In this document: in pieces, positions 7,329 to 14,825 of the stretch
Position numbering within the stretch: the stretch's first letter is position 1
How the letters are laid out: each line of letters opens with the position of its first letter
Origin: Streptomyces bikiniensis
Lineage (GTDB): Bacteria; Actinomycetota; Actinomycetes; Streptomycetales; Streptomycetaceae
Reading direction: 5' to 3'
Length of the DNA stretch: 38,295 nucleotides
Assembly (NCBI GenBank): GCA_000716465.1
Contig: JNWL01000060.1
Location: 1 to 38,295 of the forward strand
Notes under the pieces: model-generated
Seen by the model: the letters and a program-made list of their open reading frames with translations, nothing else
The model's database searches: none
Told to the model about the DNA's origin: nothing
Position numbers and translations under genes: made by a program

Positions 7329-7519
7329 GCCGTATCCCACCCGACGTCGCGGTCCATCGTCGCCCCCGGTCACACCGGTACCGTCCGGGCGCTGTGGAGA
7401 CCGACCGTACCCGCAGGTCCGCGCCCTGGGAATAGTCCTTTGGTCGAGGCCGAGGAACGGGCCCTGCTCCGCCGACCGCCGAGAACCCGGCCCCGTAGCG
7501 GGTCGTTCTGGCTGGGCCG

Positions 7520-7843
7520 GTGAAGACACAGGAGAGCGCGTCCGCCAACTATCGCCGGGCTCTCGCCGCTCACCGCGCGGTCGCCCCACCCCGCCATGAG
7601 GACCCGGCCCTGGCCGCCGCCGTCGTACGACAGGAGCAGATCCGCCGCAAGTTCGCCACCACCGCTTTCCCTGACGTCGAGCAGGGCCAGGAGAGCGAGG
7701 TGCCGATGTCGCTCGAGGACGTCCGTGCCCAGCAGTGGCGGGCCGCCGAAGCCGTGCACACGACAGCCATCCGCCGCGCCCGTGCCGAGCGTGCCGGGCA
7801 GGCCCGTGCGGCCAGTGCTCATGCGCTGTGTCAGGCCGGGTGA
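7520..7843 (+). CDS. Small helical hypothetical protein
   Basis: A 107-residue protein from GTG 7520, predicted mostly alpha-helical and charged: ANYRRALAAHRAVAPP, ALAAAVVRQEQIRRKFATT, then QQWRAAEAVHTTAIRRARAE. There is no signal peptide or membrane segment. The pattern is typical of small accessory proteins on Streptomyces mobile DNA, but I do not recognise a named family. It diverges from the membrane-protein gene at 7293, with the leader region between them. Confidence 0.5.
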   Translation: MKTQESASANYRRALAAHRAVAPPRHEDPALAAAVVRQEQIRRKFATTAFPDVEQGQESEVPMSLEDVRAQQWRAAEAVHTTAIRRARAERAGQARAASAHALCQAG

Positions 7844-7868
7844 GTTCGTGCGCTCCGTCCGGTCGGTT

Positions 7869-8024
7869 TCAGCGGAAGCGCCAGTCAGTGAAGACCTGTT
7901 CGGCGTCGGCTTCGACGACGTCCCGCAGGTCTTCTTCGTCGTCCGAGGTGTCCAGGCCGAGTGCGTCCTCGTTTGTCGAGCTACGGCACTCGGCTGTCGG
8001 TGCCAGGCCGTAACGTGCGCCCAT
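7869..8024 (-). CDS. Small acidic hypothetical protein, overlapping divergent start
   Basis: A 51-residue frame from ATG at 8022-8024 (56 residues if the ATG at 8037-8039 is used). The C-terminal two thirds are acidic and protein-like: EDALGLDTSDDEEDLRDVV, then EQVFTDWRFR. The start codon overlaps, base-paired on the other strand, the ATG of the TIGR02391 gene at 8023. No clear ribosome site. It may be a real small partner or a remnant. Confidence 0.35.
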   Translation of the reverse strand: MGARYGLAPTAECRSSTNEDALGLDTSDDEEDLRDVVEADAEQVFTDWRFR

Positions 8025-8766
8025 GAGGTACACGTTCATACCGCCGGTTCCGGCGGAACAGATCCGGCAGCTGCCCACCCGGGACGTTGCACTCCTCCTC
8101 CTGAAGCACCTCGCCTCCGGCACCGGCTTCCTCCAGTACCGAGGAACTATGGGCTCGGCCCAACAGGCGTTCCAGGACGAGCCGGACACAGAGGTGCTCC
8201 TTGACCGCCTCTCCGATGCATGGTCCTGGCTGGAGGCACACGCGCTGCTGTCCCAGGTGCCCAGTCAGTCGGAAGCCTTCCGTCAGCTCTCCCGCGACGG
8301 CATGGTCCTGGCGAAGGATCCCGAGGGCATCACGCGATTCGAAGCCCGCCAGCGGCTGTCCGGCCCGCTCCACCCGGCCCTCGAAGACACCGTGCGCACC
8401 AACTTTGACCTGGGTGACTACGAGACCGCGTGCTTCGCCGCGATGAAGGCGGTCGAAGTCGCCGTCCGGGACGCCTCCGGCCTCGACAACTCCCTGGTCG
8501 GCGTGAAGCTGATGCGTGCAGCGTTCCAGCCCCACCAGAACGGCAAAGCCGGCGGCCCGCTCGCCGACGCCGGCGCCGAAGGCGGTGAGCAGGAAGCCGC
8601 CTCCGCGCTGTTCGCCGGCGCCATGGGCGCGTACAAGAACCCCGCCAGCCACCGCACCGTCGACTTCGACGACCCGATCGAGGCAGCCGAGATCGTCCAG
8701 TTCGCCGACCTGCTGCTTCGGCAGGTCGAACGCGCCAAGCGCCGCCAGGCGAGCACGACACCGTAG
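8023..8766 (+). CDS. TIGR02391 (Ymh) family protein
   Basis: A 247-residue cytoplasmic protein. The C-terminal half has the family signature: YETACFAAMKAVEVAVRDAS, then GVKLMRAAFQP, GEQEAASALFAGAMGAYKNP and SHRTVDFDDPIEAAEIV. This is an all-helical fold related to HEPN-like domains. The N-terminal 120 residues are a helical region that begins near AEQIRQLPTRDVALLLLKHL. The family is found on plasmids, prophages and near defence genes; a nuclease or sensor role is suspected but unproven here. The ATG is chosen because residues upstream do not fit; the ribosome site is weak. A terminator follows at 8838. Confidence 0.75.
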   Translation: MRYTFIPPVPAEQIRQLPTRDVALLLLKHLASGTGFLQYRGTMGSAQQAFQDEPDTEVLLDRLSDAWSWLEAHALLSQVPSQSEAFRQLSRDGMVLAKDPEGITRFEARQRLSGPLHPALEDTVRTNFDLGDYETACFAAMKAVEVAVRDASGLDNSLVGVKLMRAAFQPHQNGKAGGPLADAGAEGGEQEAASALFAGAMGAYKNPASHRTVDFDDPIEAAEIVQFADLLLRQVERAKRRQASTTP

Positions 8767-8837
8767 AACTGCGGGCCTTCGTATACCTGGTTCGGCCGCG
8801 GCGGCGCCCCAGAGCCGGCGGCCGGGAGCATCGGCTG

Positions 8838-8870
8838 AGGGGGGCGGTCCTGATACGGGGCCGCCCCCCT
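8838..8870 (+). terminator. 10-bp GC hairpin terminator
   Basis: AGGGGGGCGG (8838-8847) pairs perfectly with CCGCCCCCCT (8861-8870), loop 13 bases, followed by TAGTTGTGT. It closes the TIGR02391 transcription unit. Confidence 0.7.
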
Positions 8871-8976
8871 TAGTTGTGTGGTGAGCGATGAGGTCAGCGT
8901 CGCTGCCGAGTCCAGGCAGTTCGCCGAGCAGGGTGCGAGCGCTGCTTTCCGAGCTCAGTCTTCGCCGGACATCAGC

Positions 8977-9051
8977 GTGAAGTGTCGCTTCACTCGACAG
9001 AGCGAGCGTACGCGATATGTACGGTGAACGTACGTGTAATGTACGCTTCAC
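8977..9051 (+). promoter_or_regulatory. Inverted-repeat promoter region of tap-tpg
   Basis: Two inverted repeats share the arm GTGAA(G): GTGAAG-5 bases-CTTCAC at 8977-8993, and GTGAACGTAC (9024-9033) facing GTACGCTTCAC (9041-9051). Between them GTAC occurs repeatedly (9008, 9019, 9030, 9041). The last arm ends 18 bases before the ribosome site AGGAGG (9069-9074). This arrangement suits an operator for a dimeric repressor; Tap itself carries an XRE helix-turn-helix and is a candidate, by inference. Confidence 0.55.
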
Positions 9052-9081
9052 GTGGTAGGGTATTGCTCAGGAGGTGCTTTC

Positions 9082-11346
9082 ATGTCCGAGTTGTTCGACG
9101 CGGTCGACGCCCTGCTCGCGTCCCGCGCCGCTCTGCCGCCGCCGGTGGAGCGCAAGCGGCTGCGTGCCGCGCACGGCCTGACGATCGATGAGGTGGCCAC
9201 CGCGCTGAAGGTGCGCCGGGCCACGGTGTCGGGCTGGGAGTCCGGCAAGACCGAGCCCCGCCCGCCCGAGCGCGACGCCTATGCCCGGCTGCTGGACAAG
9301 CTCGCGGAGCTCTACCCCGCCACCCAGGCCGACACGGCCACACCCGCCCCGGCACCGGTCGCCGAGGCTGCGGTGCCGGCCACGTTCACCGCCGCGCCCG
9401 CCCCGACGGAAGCGCAGACGCTGTCCACAGGCCAGGCGCCCGAGGCTGCGGCCATGACTCCAACCGAGAACCCTCAGCCCCCTACCCCCGTGGCCGCTGC
9501 TCCGGCGGCCGCGACCCGTCCGGCGCGCACCACCAGGCCGTCGTCGACGTCGCGCCGTCCGGGTGCGAGGAAGGCGGCTCCGGCCGGCACCCGGGCGGGC
9601 GATGGTGATCCGCGGTTCGAGAACGGGCCGCTGGCGGTCGTCGACGCCGACGAGGAGGGCAAAGTGCTGGCGTACTGCACTGGCGGCCTGGTCCTGGACG
9701 TGCCCGCCAAGTCCATCCCCGCCCTGGTCGACTGGATGCTGCGCGAGGCGAAGCTCGGGGCTCCGAAGCTGTCGGGGCCGGGCAAGGACGCCGACCCGCT
9801 GATCGTGCTCACCGAGGCCGCCCTGGAGCGCTATGGCCTGCCCGTCACGCTCACGGAGGAGGAGAAGCACGCCGGGCGGATCCCGGAGGGCCACAAGGTC
9901 ATCAAGCAGCTGGCCCGCGCGGAGTGGAAGCTGACGAAGCGGGGCTTCGGGCCGTGGGCGCGGATCTACCGCCCCGCGACCGGTTCGGAGCGCGCGTGCG
10001 TGCAGCTGTGCATCCCGTCGTGGAACGCGCTGGACACCCGGCACTGGGGGACCGCGGGGCAGCTTCCGCCAGCGGAGCTCGCCCGCGTCCTGGGCGTGTA
10101 CGCCTCGCGGGTGATGACGCCGCGCGGCTCCACGGCCGTGACCGGCCTGGAGCTGATGACCGCGCTGCACCCGCCGACGCGCGCCTCTGAGCCGGACGCC
10201 GACGGCAAGCGGCACTCCGAGCACAACCCCGGCTCGCTGGGCAAGGACGCCATCGACCCGATGAACTGGCCGCCGTGCGAGGTCCCCGACGGCCACCCGG
10301 TCCTCAAGGACCTGCCCCGCTTCCACGTGCGGGGACCTGCGGAGAAGCTGTTCGAGGAGGCGTACGACTGGGCACGGCCGATGACGGATGCGGAGTGCAC
10401 GCTGCGGCACCTGATCGGCATCGACGTGAACATGGCCTTCGCCGCCGGCGCGAATGGGCTGACCGTCGGCCTCGGTGAGGCGACGCACATCAAGGGCCCG
10501 GCGTTCGACCCGAAGCTGCCCGGCTCGTGGTTGGTCGACCTCAGCCATGTCGACCTGTCCCGCGTGAAGGTGGGCAAGGAGTGGGTGGAGCTGGACGGCT
10601 CGCTGCTGCCCTCCCCCTTCACGCCGAAGGGCGAGCGGCCGGAAGGCCCGGCCTGGTATTCGACGCCCACCGTGGCGTACGCGGCGGAGCTCGGCTACGA
10701 GGTGCGGCCGGTCGAGGCGTGGGTGCGGCGGGAGAATGGCCGCTACTTGGACGGCTGGTACAACCGGCTGCGCGACGCCTACCTCGCCACGATGGCCGAC
10801 CTCGGCGTCCACGCCGACCTCGCCCCCGAGGACTTCCTCACGGCGATGGACGGCTACAAGGACCGCGACCCCGAGCTGGCGATCGTCATCTCGGCGATCA
10901 AGGCGACGGTCAAGGGCGGCCTGGGCAAGCTCCGCGAGCGGCCACGTGCCGAGGGCTGGCGGCCCGGCGAGCCGTGGCGCGCCCTGTCCCGCCCGACCTG
11001 GCGGCCCGACATCCGAGCGGCGGTCATCTCCCGCACCCGGATCAACCTCCACCGCAAGATCGTCAAGCACGCCTCGTTCACCGGCCAGTACCCGATCGCG
11101 ATTCTGTCCGACTGCGTCGTCTACGCCGCGAACGGGCCCTCGCCGCTGGACTTCCTGCCCTACCGGGAAGGCAAGCCGCTCCCGGGGGGCTTCAAGCTCG
11201 GCGTCAACCCCGGCCTGGTCAAGCACGAGGGCACGCAGGAAGTCCTGTGGGGCGAGGAAGTCCGGGAGAAGTTCAACGCCCCGGAGCTCAACCTCGCCCG
11301 GTACATCAAGGACGGCACCGTCACCGACGCCGACAACGGAGAGTAG
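9082..11346 (+). CDS. tap: Telomere-associated protein Tap
   Basis: A 754-residue protein from ATG 9082, AGGAGG 7 bases upstream. Residues 22-62 are an XRE-type helix-turn-helix (LTIDEVATALKVRRATVSGW, then ESGKTEPRPPERDAY). Residues ~78-185 are an Ala/Pro/Thr-rich linker. The remaining ~570 residues form the conserved Tap body. Tap binds the 3' overhang of Streptomyces linear replicons, recruits the terminal protein Tpg and has been reported to add the first deoxynucleotides to it. In the body a conserved acidic patch around LIGIDVNMAFAAGANGLTVG and PGSWLVDLSHVDLSRV resembles polymerase-like sequence, consistent with that activity. tpg begins 12 bases after the stop, so both are co-transcribed. 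Length and order match chromosomal and plasmid tap-tpg operons. Confidence 0.92.
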   Translation: MSELFDAVDALLASRAALPPPVERKRLRAAHGLTIDEVATALKVRRATVSGWESGKTEPRPPERDAYARLLDKLAELYPATQADTATPAPAPVAEAAVPATFTAAPAPTEAQTLSTGQAPEAAAMTPTENPQPPTPVAAAPAAATRPARTTRPSSTSRRPGARKAAPAGTRAGDGDPRFENGPLAVVDADEEGKVLAYCTGGLVLDVPAKSIPALVDWMLREAKLGAPKLSGPGKDADPLIVLTEAALERYGLPVTLTEEEKHAGRIPEGHKVIKQLARAEWKLTKRGFGPWARIYRPATGSERACVQLCIPSWNALDTRHWGTAGQLPPAELARVLGVYASRVMTPRGSTAVTGLELMTALHPPTRASEPDADGKRHSEHNPGSLGKDAIDPMNWPPCEVPDGHPVLKDLPRFHVRGPAEKLFEEAYDWARPMTDAECTLRHLIGIDVNMAFAAGANGLTVGLGEATHIKGPAFDPKLPGSWLVDLSHVDLSRVKVGKEWVELDGSLLPSPFTPKGERPEGPAWYSTPTVAYAAELGYEVRPVEAWVRRENGRYLDGWYNRLRDAYLATMADLGVHADLAPEDFLTAMDGYKDRDPELAIVISAIKATVKGGLGKLRERPRAEGWRPGEPWRALSRPTWRPDIRAAVISRTRINLHRKIVKHASFTGQYPIAILSDCVVYAANGPSPLDFLPYREGKPLPGGFKLGVNPGLVKHEGTQEVLWGEEVREKFNAPELNLARYIKDGTVTDADNGE

Positions 11347-11358
11347 GAGAGTGCCACG

Positions 11359-11916
11359 ATGAGCCTGTTCGGGGACGGCCTGGAGAAGGCGGTGCAAAAG
11401 GCGTTCACGCGCCCGGCGCCCAAGACCGCAGGCCCGCAGATGCGGTACCTGGTCAAGAAGCTCGGCGGCACCAAGCCGGTCGCCGACCTGCTAGGGATGT
11501 CCCAGCGCCAGGTGGAGCGGTACGTGGCGGGGAAGGCCAAGAACCCGCGCCTCGCCCTCGCCGCGCGCCTGGAGCGCGAGGTGAAGAAGCGCTGGCAGCC
11601 CCAGATCCGGGCCATGGCCAGGGCGAAGGCGGCGAGCACGGGCGGCATCGTCATCGACACCCGCGCCCGCATGGGCTACACCGCGCCGATCGGGTCGACG
11701 GACCAGGACCGCATCCGACACCTGACCGTCGCCCTGCCCCCGCAGTACGCCGCCCGCCTCTTCGACGCCCAGGAGGCCGGCGCCAGCGACCAGGAGCTGC
11801 AGGGGATCGCCGCCGAAGGACTCAAGGAGGTGTACTTCCAGGACGGCGGCCGCCGTGCCGGCTCCCTGGAAGAGGTCCGGTTCACGGACATCGAGCACCT
11901 CGAGTTCGACCTGTAG
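11359..11916 (+). CDS. tpg: Telomere terminal protein Tpg
   Basis: A 185-residue protein from ATG 11359, the standard Tpg length. Family hallmarks are present: FTRPAPKTAGPQMRYLVKKL, the helix-turn-helix GGTKPVADLLGMSQRQVERY (residues 36-55), then RLEREVKKRWQPQIRAMAR and GGIVIDTRARMGYTA. Tpg is attached covalently to the 5' telomere ends and primes end patching. As I recall, the priming residue reported for Streptomyces Tpg is Thr114; position 114 here is the Thr of the GSTDQDR motif, so the protein should be functional. It sits 12 bases downstream of tap in one operon. Confidence 0.93.
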   Translation: MSLFGDGLEKAVQKAFTRPAPKTAGPQMRYLVKKLGGTKPVADLLGMSQRQVERYVAGKAKNPRLALAARLEREVKKRWQPQIRAMARAKAASTGGIVIDTRARMGYTAPIGSTDQDRIRHLTVALPPQYAARLFDAQEAGASDQELQGIAAEGLKEVYFQDGGRRAGSLEEVRFTDIEHLEFDL

Positions 11917-11967
11917 CAGCCGCGCCCCGAACAGCCCGCGAGCCCCGGTGTGTCTGAGTGCTCCATC

Positions 11968-12057
11968 TGGCGAGTGAGAAGTTCACTTGGCGAGGTTGAG
12001 CCTTCGTTGGCGAGCTGGGCCTGGCGACCTATGAGCGAGTCGCTCTCTGTTTGGCGA
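11968..12057 (+). repeat. TGGCGA iteron cluster downstream of tpg
   Basis: TGGCGAG starts at 11968, 11988 and 12008, an exact 20-bp period. Two more TGGCGA occur at 12022 and 12052. All are on one strand, in the non-coding gap between tpg and the VOC gene. The spacing near two helical turns suggests a binding array for a protein on one face of the DNA; the identity of the protein is unknown. Confidence 0.5.
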
Positions 12058-12100
12058 CGGCGCAGATGCCGGTGCGGGGCGGGCGCATAGGATCGCCGGC

Positions 12101-12841
12101 ATGGCGCTGAGACCTGTCATGGTGAACATCAAGGCTCTTGATCCCTCGGCGGTCGGTGGGTTCTGGGCGGAGGCGCTCGGCTGGAGTGCTTACAGCCCCG
12201 GTGTGACCACCTACGTCGGACCCGCCGGGGGCCTCGTCTGGCCTGACCCGGTCTTTGTCGGCATCGACGTCGTCCCCGTCCCGGAACCCAGGGCATCGGC
12301 GAAGAACCGTATACACCTCGATCTCGCCACCACCTCCGTGGCCCATCAGGCGGAACTGGTCGCGCACCTGAAGGCTCTCGGTGCGACGCCCGCCGACGTG
12401 GGCCAGGGAGAGGTGCCGTGGACGGTCCTCGCCGACCCCGAGGGCAACGAGTTCTGCGTGCTGGAACCTCGCGAGATCTACCAGGACACCGGGCCGATCG
12501 CCGCAGTGGTGGTCGACTGCACGGATCCGCGGGCCATGGCCCGGTTCTGGGACGAGGCGATGGACTGGACCCTGCACGAGGTGACGGACGACCATGCGAT
12601 GTGGCGCTCGCCCAAGGGTGTCGGCCCGTATCTTGAGTTCCTCCGCTCTCCCGGCGTGAAGACTGTGCCGGACCGAGTCCACCTTGACCTGGTACCGGAC
12701 CTTGATGACGACAAAGCAGCGGAGGTCGACCGGCTGCGGGCCCTCGGCGCTGCCGACCTCGATGTCGGCCAGGGCGACGTTCCGTGGACGCCTCTTACCG
12801 ACCCGGAGGGTCACGAGTTCTGCGTCCTCGCCCGGTCCTGA
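12101..12841 (+). CDS. VOC-family (glyoxalase-like) protein, two domains
   Basis: A 246-residue protein from ATG 12101 made of two similar halves. Half 1 has WAEALGWSAY, then RIHLDLATTS, ALGATPADVGQ, WTVLADPEGNEFCVLEP. Half 2 has MARFWDEAMDWTL, then RVHLDLVPDL, ALGAADLDVGQ, WTPLTDPEGHEFCVLARS. The paired HLDL and DPEG-EFC-L motifs are the usual glyoxalase/bleomycin-resistance-like superfamily, whose His and Glu side chains often hold a metal. The substrate cannot be predicted. It is cytoplasmic and monocistronic. Confidence 0.88.
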   Translation: MALRPVMVNIKALDPSAVGGFWAEALGWSAYSPGVTTYVGPAGGLVWPDPVFVGIDVVPVPEPRASAKNRIHLDLATTSVAHQAELVAHLKALGATPADVGQGEVPWTVLADPEGNEFCVLEPREIYQDTGPIAAVVVDCTDPRAMARFWDEAMDWTLHEVTDDHAMWRSPKGVGPYLEFLRSPGVKTVPDRVHLDLVPDLDDDKAAEVDRLRALGAADLDVGQGDVPWTPLTDPEGHEFCVLARS

Positions 12842-13019
12842 CACGAAGCCTTGACCACACCCCGACACACGCGCACCTCGTCTCCTCATGCGCCATCACC
12901 CCGGGCGGGCCGGGCTGTAGCCTCCCGGTCAATCCGGGCGGCGAGAGCTTGTGCGTCGGGCGAGATCGGCTTGCTCACCGACTACAACGCTCAACTCGCC
13001 AACTGAAGCGCTCAGTCAC

Positions 13020-13352
13020 ACCCGGACCGATGCGGTCCGGGTCGTGACCCAGGGGGAGATGCTCTTCGCCCCGGCCGTGACCCGGCGTCTGGTGGAGGCC
13101 TATACCAGGCAGCCGGCCTCGGTAGCCGAGCCGGAGGCGCTGCCGGAGCTGACCGCGCGGGAGAGGGAGGTTCTGCGGCTGGTCGGCCAGGGCGTCGGCA
13201 ACGACACTATCGCCGGGCGGCTCCATGTCACCGAGTGCACGGTCAAGACCCATCTGCACCGGATCATGAGCAAGCTCTCCCTCAACAGCCGTGCCCAGGC
13301 GGTCGTCATGGCGTACGAGAGCGGACTGGTCGTCCCCGGACAGTCCCGCTGA
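13020..13352 (+). pseudogene. Truncated NarL/LuxR-type response regulator
   Basis: From about 13038 the frame encodes the linker and complete LuxR helix-turn-helix of a response regulator: GEMLFAPAVTRRLVEAY, then LTAREREVLRLVGQGVGNDT, IAGRLHVTECTVKTHLHRIM and KLSLNSRAQAVVMAYESGLV. The N-terminal receiver domain with its phospho-acceptor Asp is missing; the sequence before 13020 is unrelated and non-coding. No paired histidine kinase is present. The DNA-binding part could still be made from the GTG at 13044 or ATG at 13059, but the gene is most likely dead. Confidence 0.75.
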
Positions 13353-13401
13353 CCGCGCGGCGCGCCACCTCGACGGCGGCACACCGCACGGTCGGCCGGC
13401 C

Positions 13402-13848
13402 TCAGCCGTCGACGCTCACCCGTGACGCCTCGGCGCACCTGCTGAGGGTGCCGGCGGAGTCGAAGAGGCACACCTTGATGCCCACCCGGTCACCGGCGAT
13501 GATGTTCCCGTAGTCCGCGAAGGGGTCCCAGACGACGGCGGAGCCGTTCAGCCCGTTGGTGTTGTTCTTCGCGCCGAGATAGATGTCGTCGATCCAGGCG
13601 TAGGCCCGGACGCCCCGGCCGTCCCCGCAGTAGTCGTGGATGACGAGGTAGTCGTCGTTGGCGCCGCCGCCCGGGGCTCCCTCGCCGTAGTCGACGAAGT
13701 TGACCGCGCCGCACCCGCCGCTCGTCGTGGAGACGGCGAAGCTGTCGTCGGTGGCGGCGACGGCGGCCTGGGTGCCGAACAGCATCGTCGCGGCGGCGAT
13801 CGCGGATGTGGTGACGGCCGCCCGGGCGGCCGTGGCACGGAAGTTCAT
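13402..13848 (-). CDS. Secreted small protein
   Basis: A 148-residue protein from ATG at 13846-13848, with GGGGGA just upstream. Residues 1-32 are a Sec signal peptide (basic FRATAARAAV, then ITSAIAAATMLFG-like core), cleaved after AVAA or nearby. The mature part has four Cys (SGGCGAVNF, HDYCGDGRG, KVCLFDSA, LSRCAEAS) likely forming two disulphides. It is rich in Asp/Gly/Tyr and resembles small beta-sandwich exported proteins of Streptomyces. No catalytic motif. It stands alone and faces the truncated LuxR gene tail to tail. Confidence 0.75.
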   Translation of the reverse strand: MNFRATAARAAVTTSAIAAATMLFGTQAAVAATDDSFAVSTTSGGCGAVNFVDYGEGAPGGGANDDYLVIHDYCGDGRGVRAYAWIDDIYLGAKNNTNGLNGSAVVWDPFADYGNIIAGDRVGIKVCLFDSAGTLSRCAEASRVSVDG

Positions 13849-14154
13849 AGTGCATCCCCCATTTCGGTGGCGCGGACCGCGCGCTCTCCAGTGCCGCGGC
13901 CCGCTCGCTGACGGGTCGTCGCTCGACCCAGACATGACAGTACGAGCGCCGCGCCGGCCGGTCGTCACACCCAGACCTGAGATCCACCGGCACCCCGTAC
14001 ACTCCGCGTCGTACGCCTGTGGTTTACCCGTCGCCGCCGACCGCGCGGAGCCGGAGCCGAGCACGACCCGTTCGACATCCGCGAGGTACTGGGCCGGCCC
14101 GACACAGGACGGCGGCCGGCCGAAGGAGACGACCACCGCCAATAACCTGGAGGC

Positions 14155-14536
14155 ATGACCGCACTGGAGACCCGCGAGCTGGAGCACTTCATCGCGCTCG
14201 CCGACGAACTGCACTTCGGCCGGGCCGCCGTACGGCTCGCCATCGCCCAGCCGGCGCTCTCGAAGGTCATCCGCCGGATCGAGACCCGGCTCGGTGTCCC
14301 GCTCTTCGTCCGCTCCAGCCGACATGTCGAGCTCACCCCGGCGGGGGAGGCGCTGCGGGAACACGGCCGGCACGCGCTCAACGCGGTCGACGCCGCCGTC
14401 TGGCACGCCCAGCGGGCCGGGGACACCCAGGCCCGGCTGCGGCTCATACTCAAACCGGGCGGCGACGCCGGTTTCCTCTCCGGTCTGCTGGCCGCGTACG
14501 CCCGGCAGCCCGCCGCCCGCCAGGTGGACATCCTGT
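14155..14536 (+). pseudogene. LysR-family regulator, truncated at its C-terminus
   Basis: From ATG 14155 a full LysR helix-turn-helix is present: LEHFIALADELHFGRAAVRL, then AIAQPALSKVIRRIETRLG, PLFVRSSRHVELTPAGEAL. The following linker helix and the start of the effector domain (LRLILKPGGDAGFLSGLLAA) are also there. Near 14537 the coding sense stops abruptly: the next bases belong to a fragment on the opposite strand. A typical LysR protein is about 300 residues, so roughly 170 residues of the effector domain are lost. The ~127 genuine residues could bind DNA but not ligand. Confidence 0.75.
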
Positions 14537-14539
14537 GTC

Positions 14540-14689
14540 CCCGGAACCGTTGCGGTACGCCGAGAGGCCGACCTCGTACCGCCAGCCGTCGGGCGTCTGA
14601 CGCCGGGACCACAGGTGCGCGACGACCTCCTGGTCCCCGGGCAGCAGCACACGGATGGGCACCGGCTCGGGGGCGGAGGACGTCGTCAC
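14540..14689 (-). pseudogene. N-terminal fragment of a small hypothetical gene
   Basis: On the minus strand, from GTG at 14687-14689, about 50 codons look genuine: PVPIRVLLPGDQEVVAHLWS, then RRQTPDGWRYEVGLSAYRNG. The frame then runs into antisense LysR sequence, so the 3' end has been lost at the same junction that cut the LysR gene. Family and function unknown. Confidence 0.45.
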
Positions 14690-14825
14690 GCCTTCCACCG
14701 TACGGACAGCCGCCCGGGGCACCGGCTCAGCGCGCGGGGCCGGGCAGGGCGCCGCGGATGACGAGCTGCCGCCCGTAGCGAGGGCCTGGCCGCTGTCCAC
14801 AGGCGATCCGTGAGCCCCTGGAGGG

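Noticed and set aside
9067..11397. Very long open frame on the minus strand opposite tap
   Set aside because: It is antisense to a clear Tap protein; the translation is low-complexity and shaped by GC-rich third positions, with no domain.
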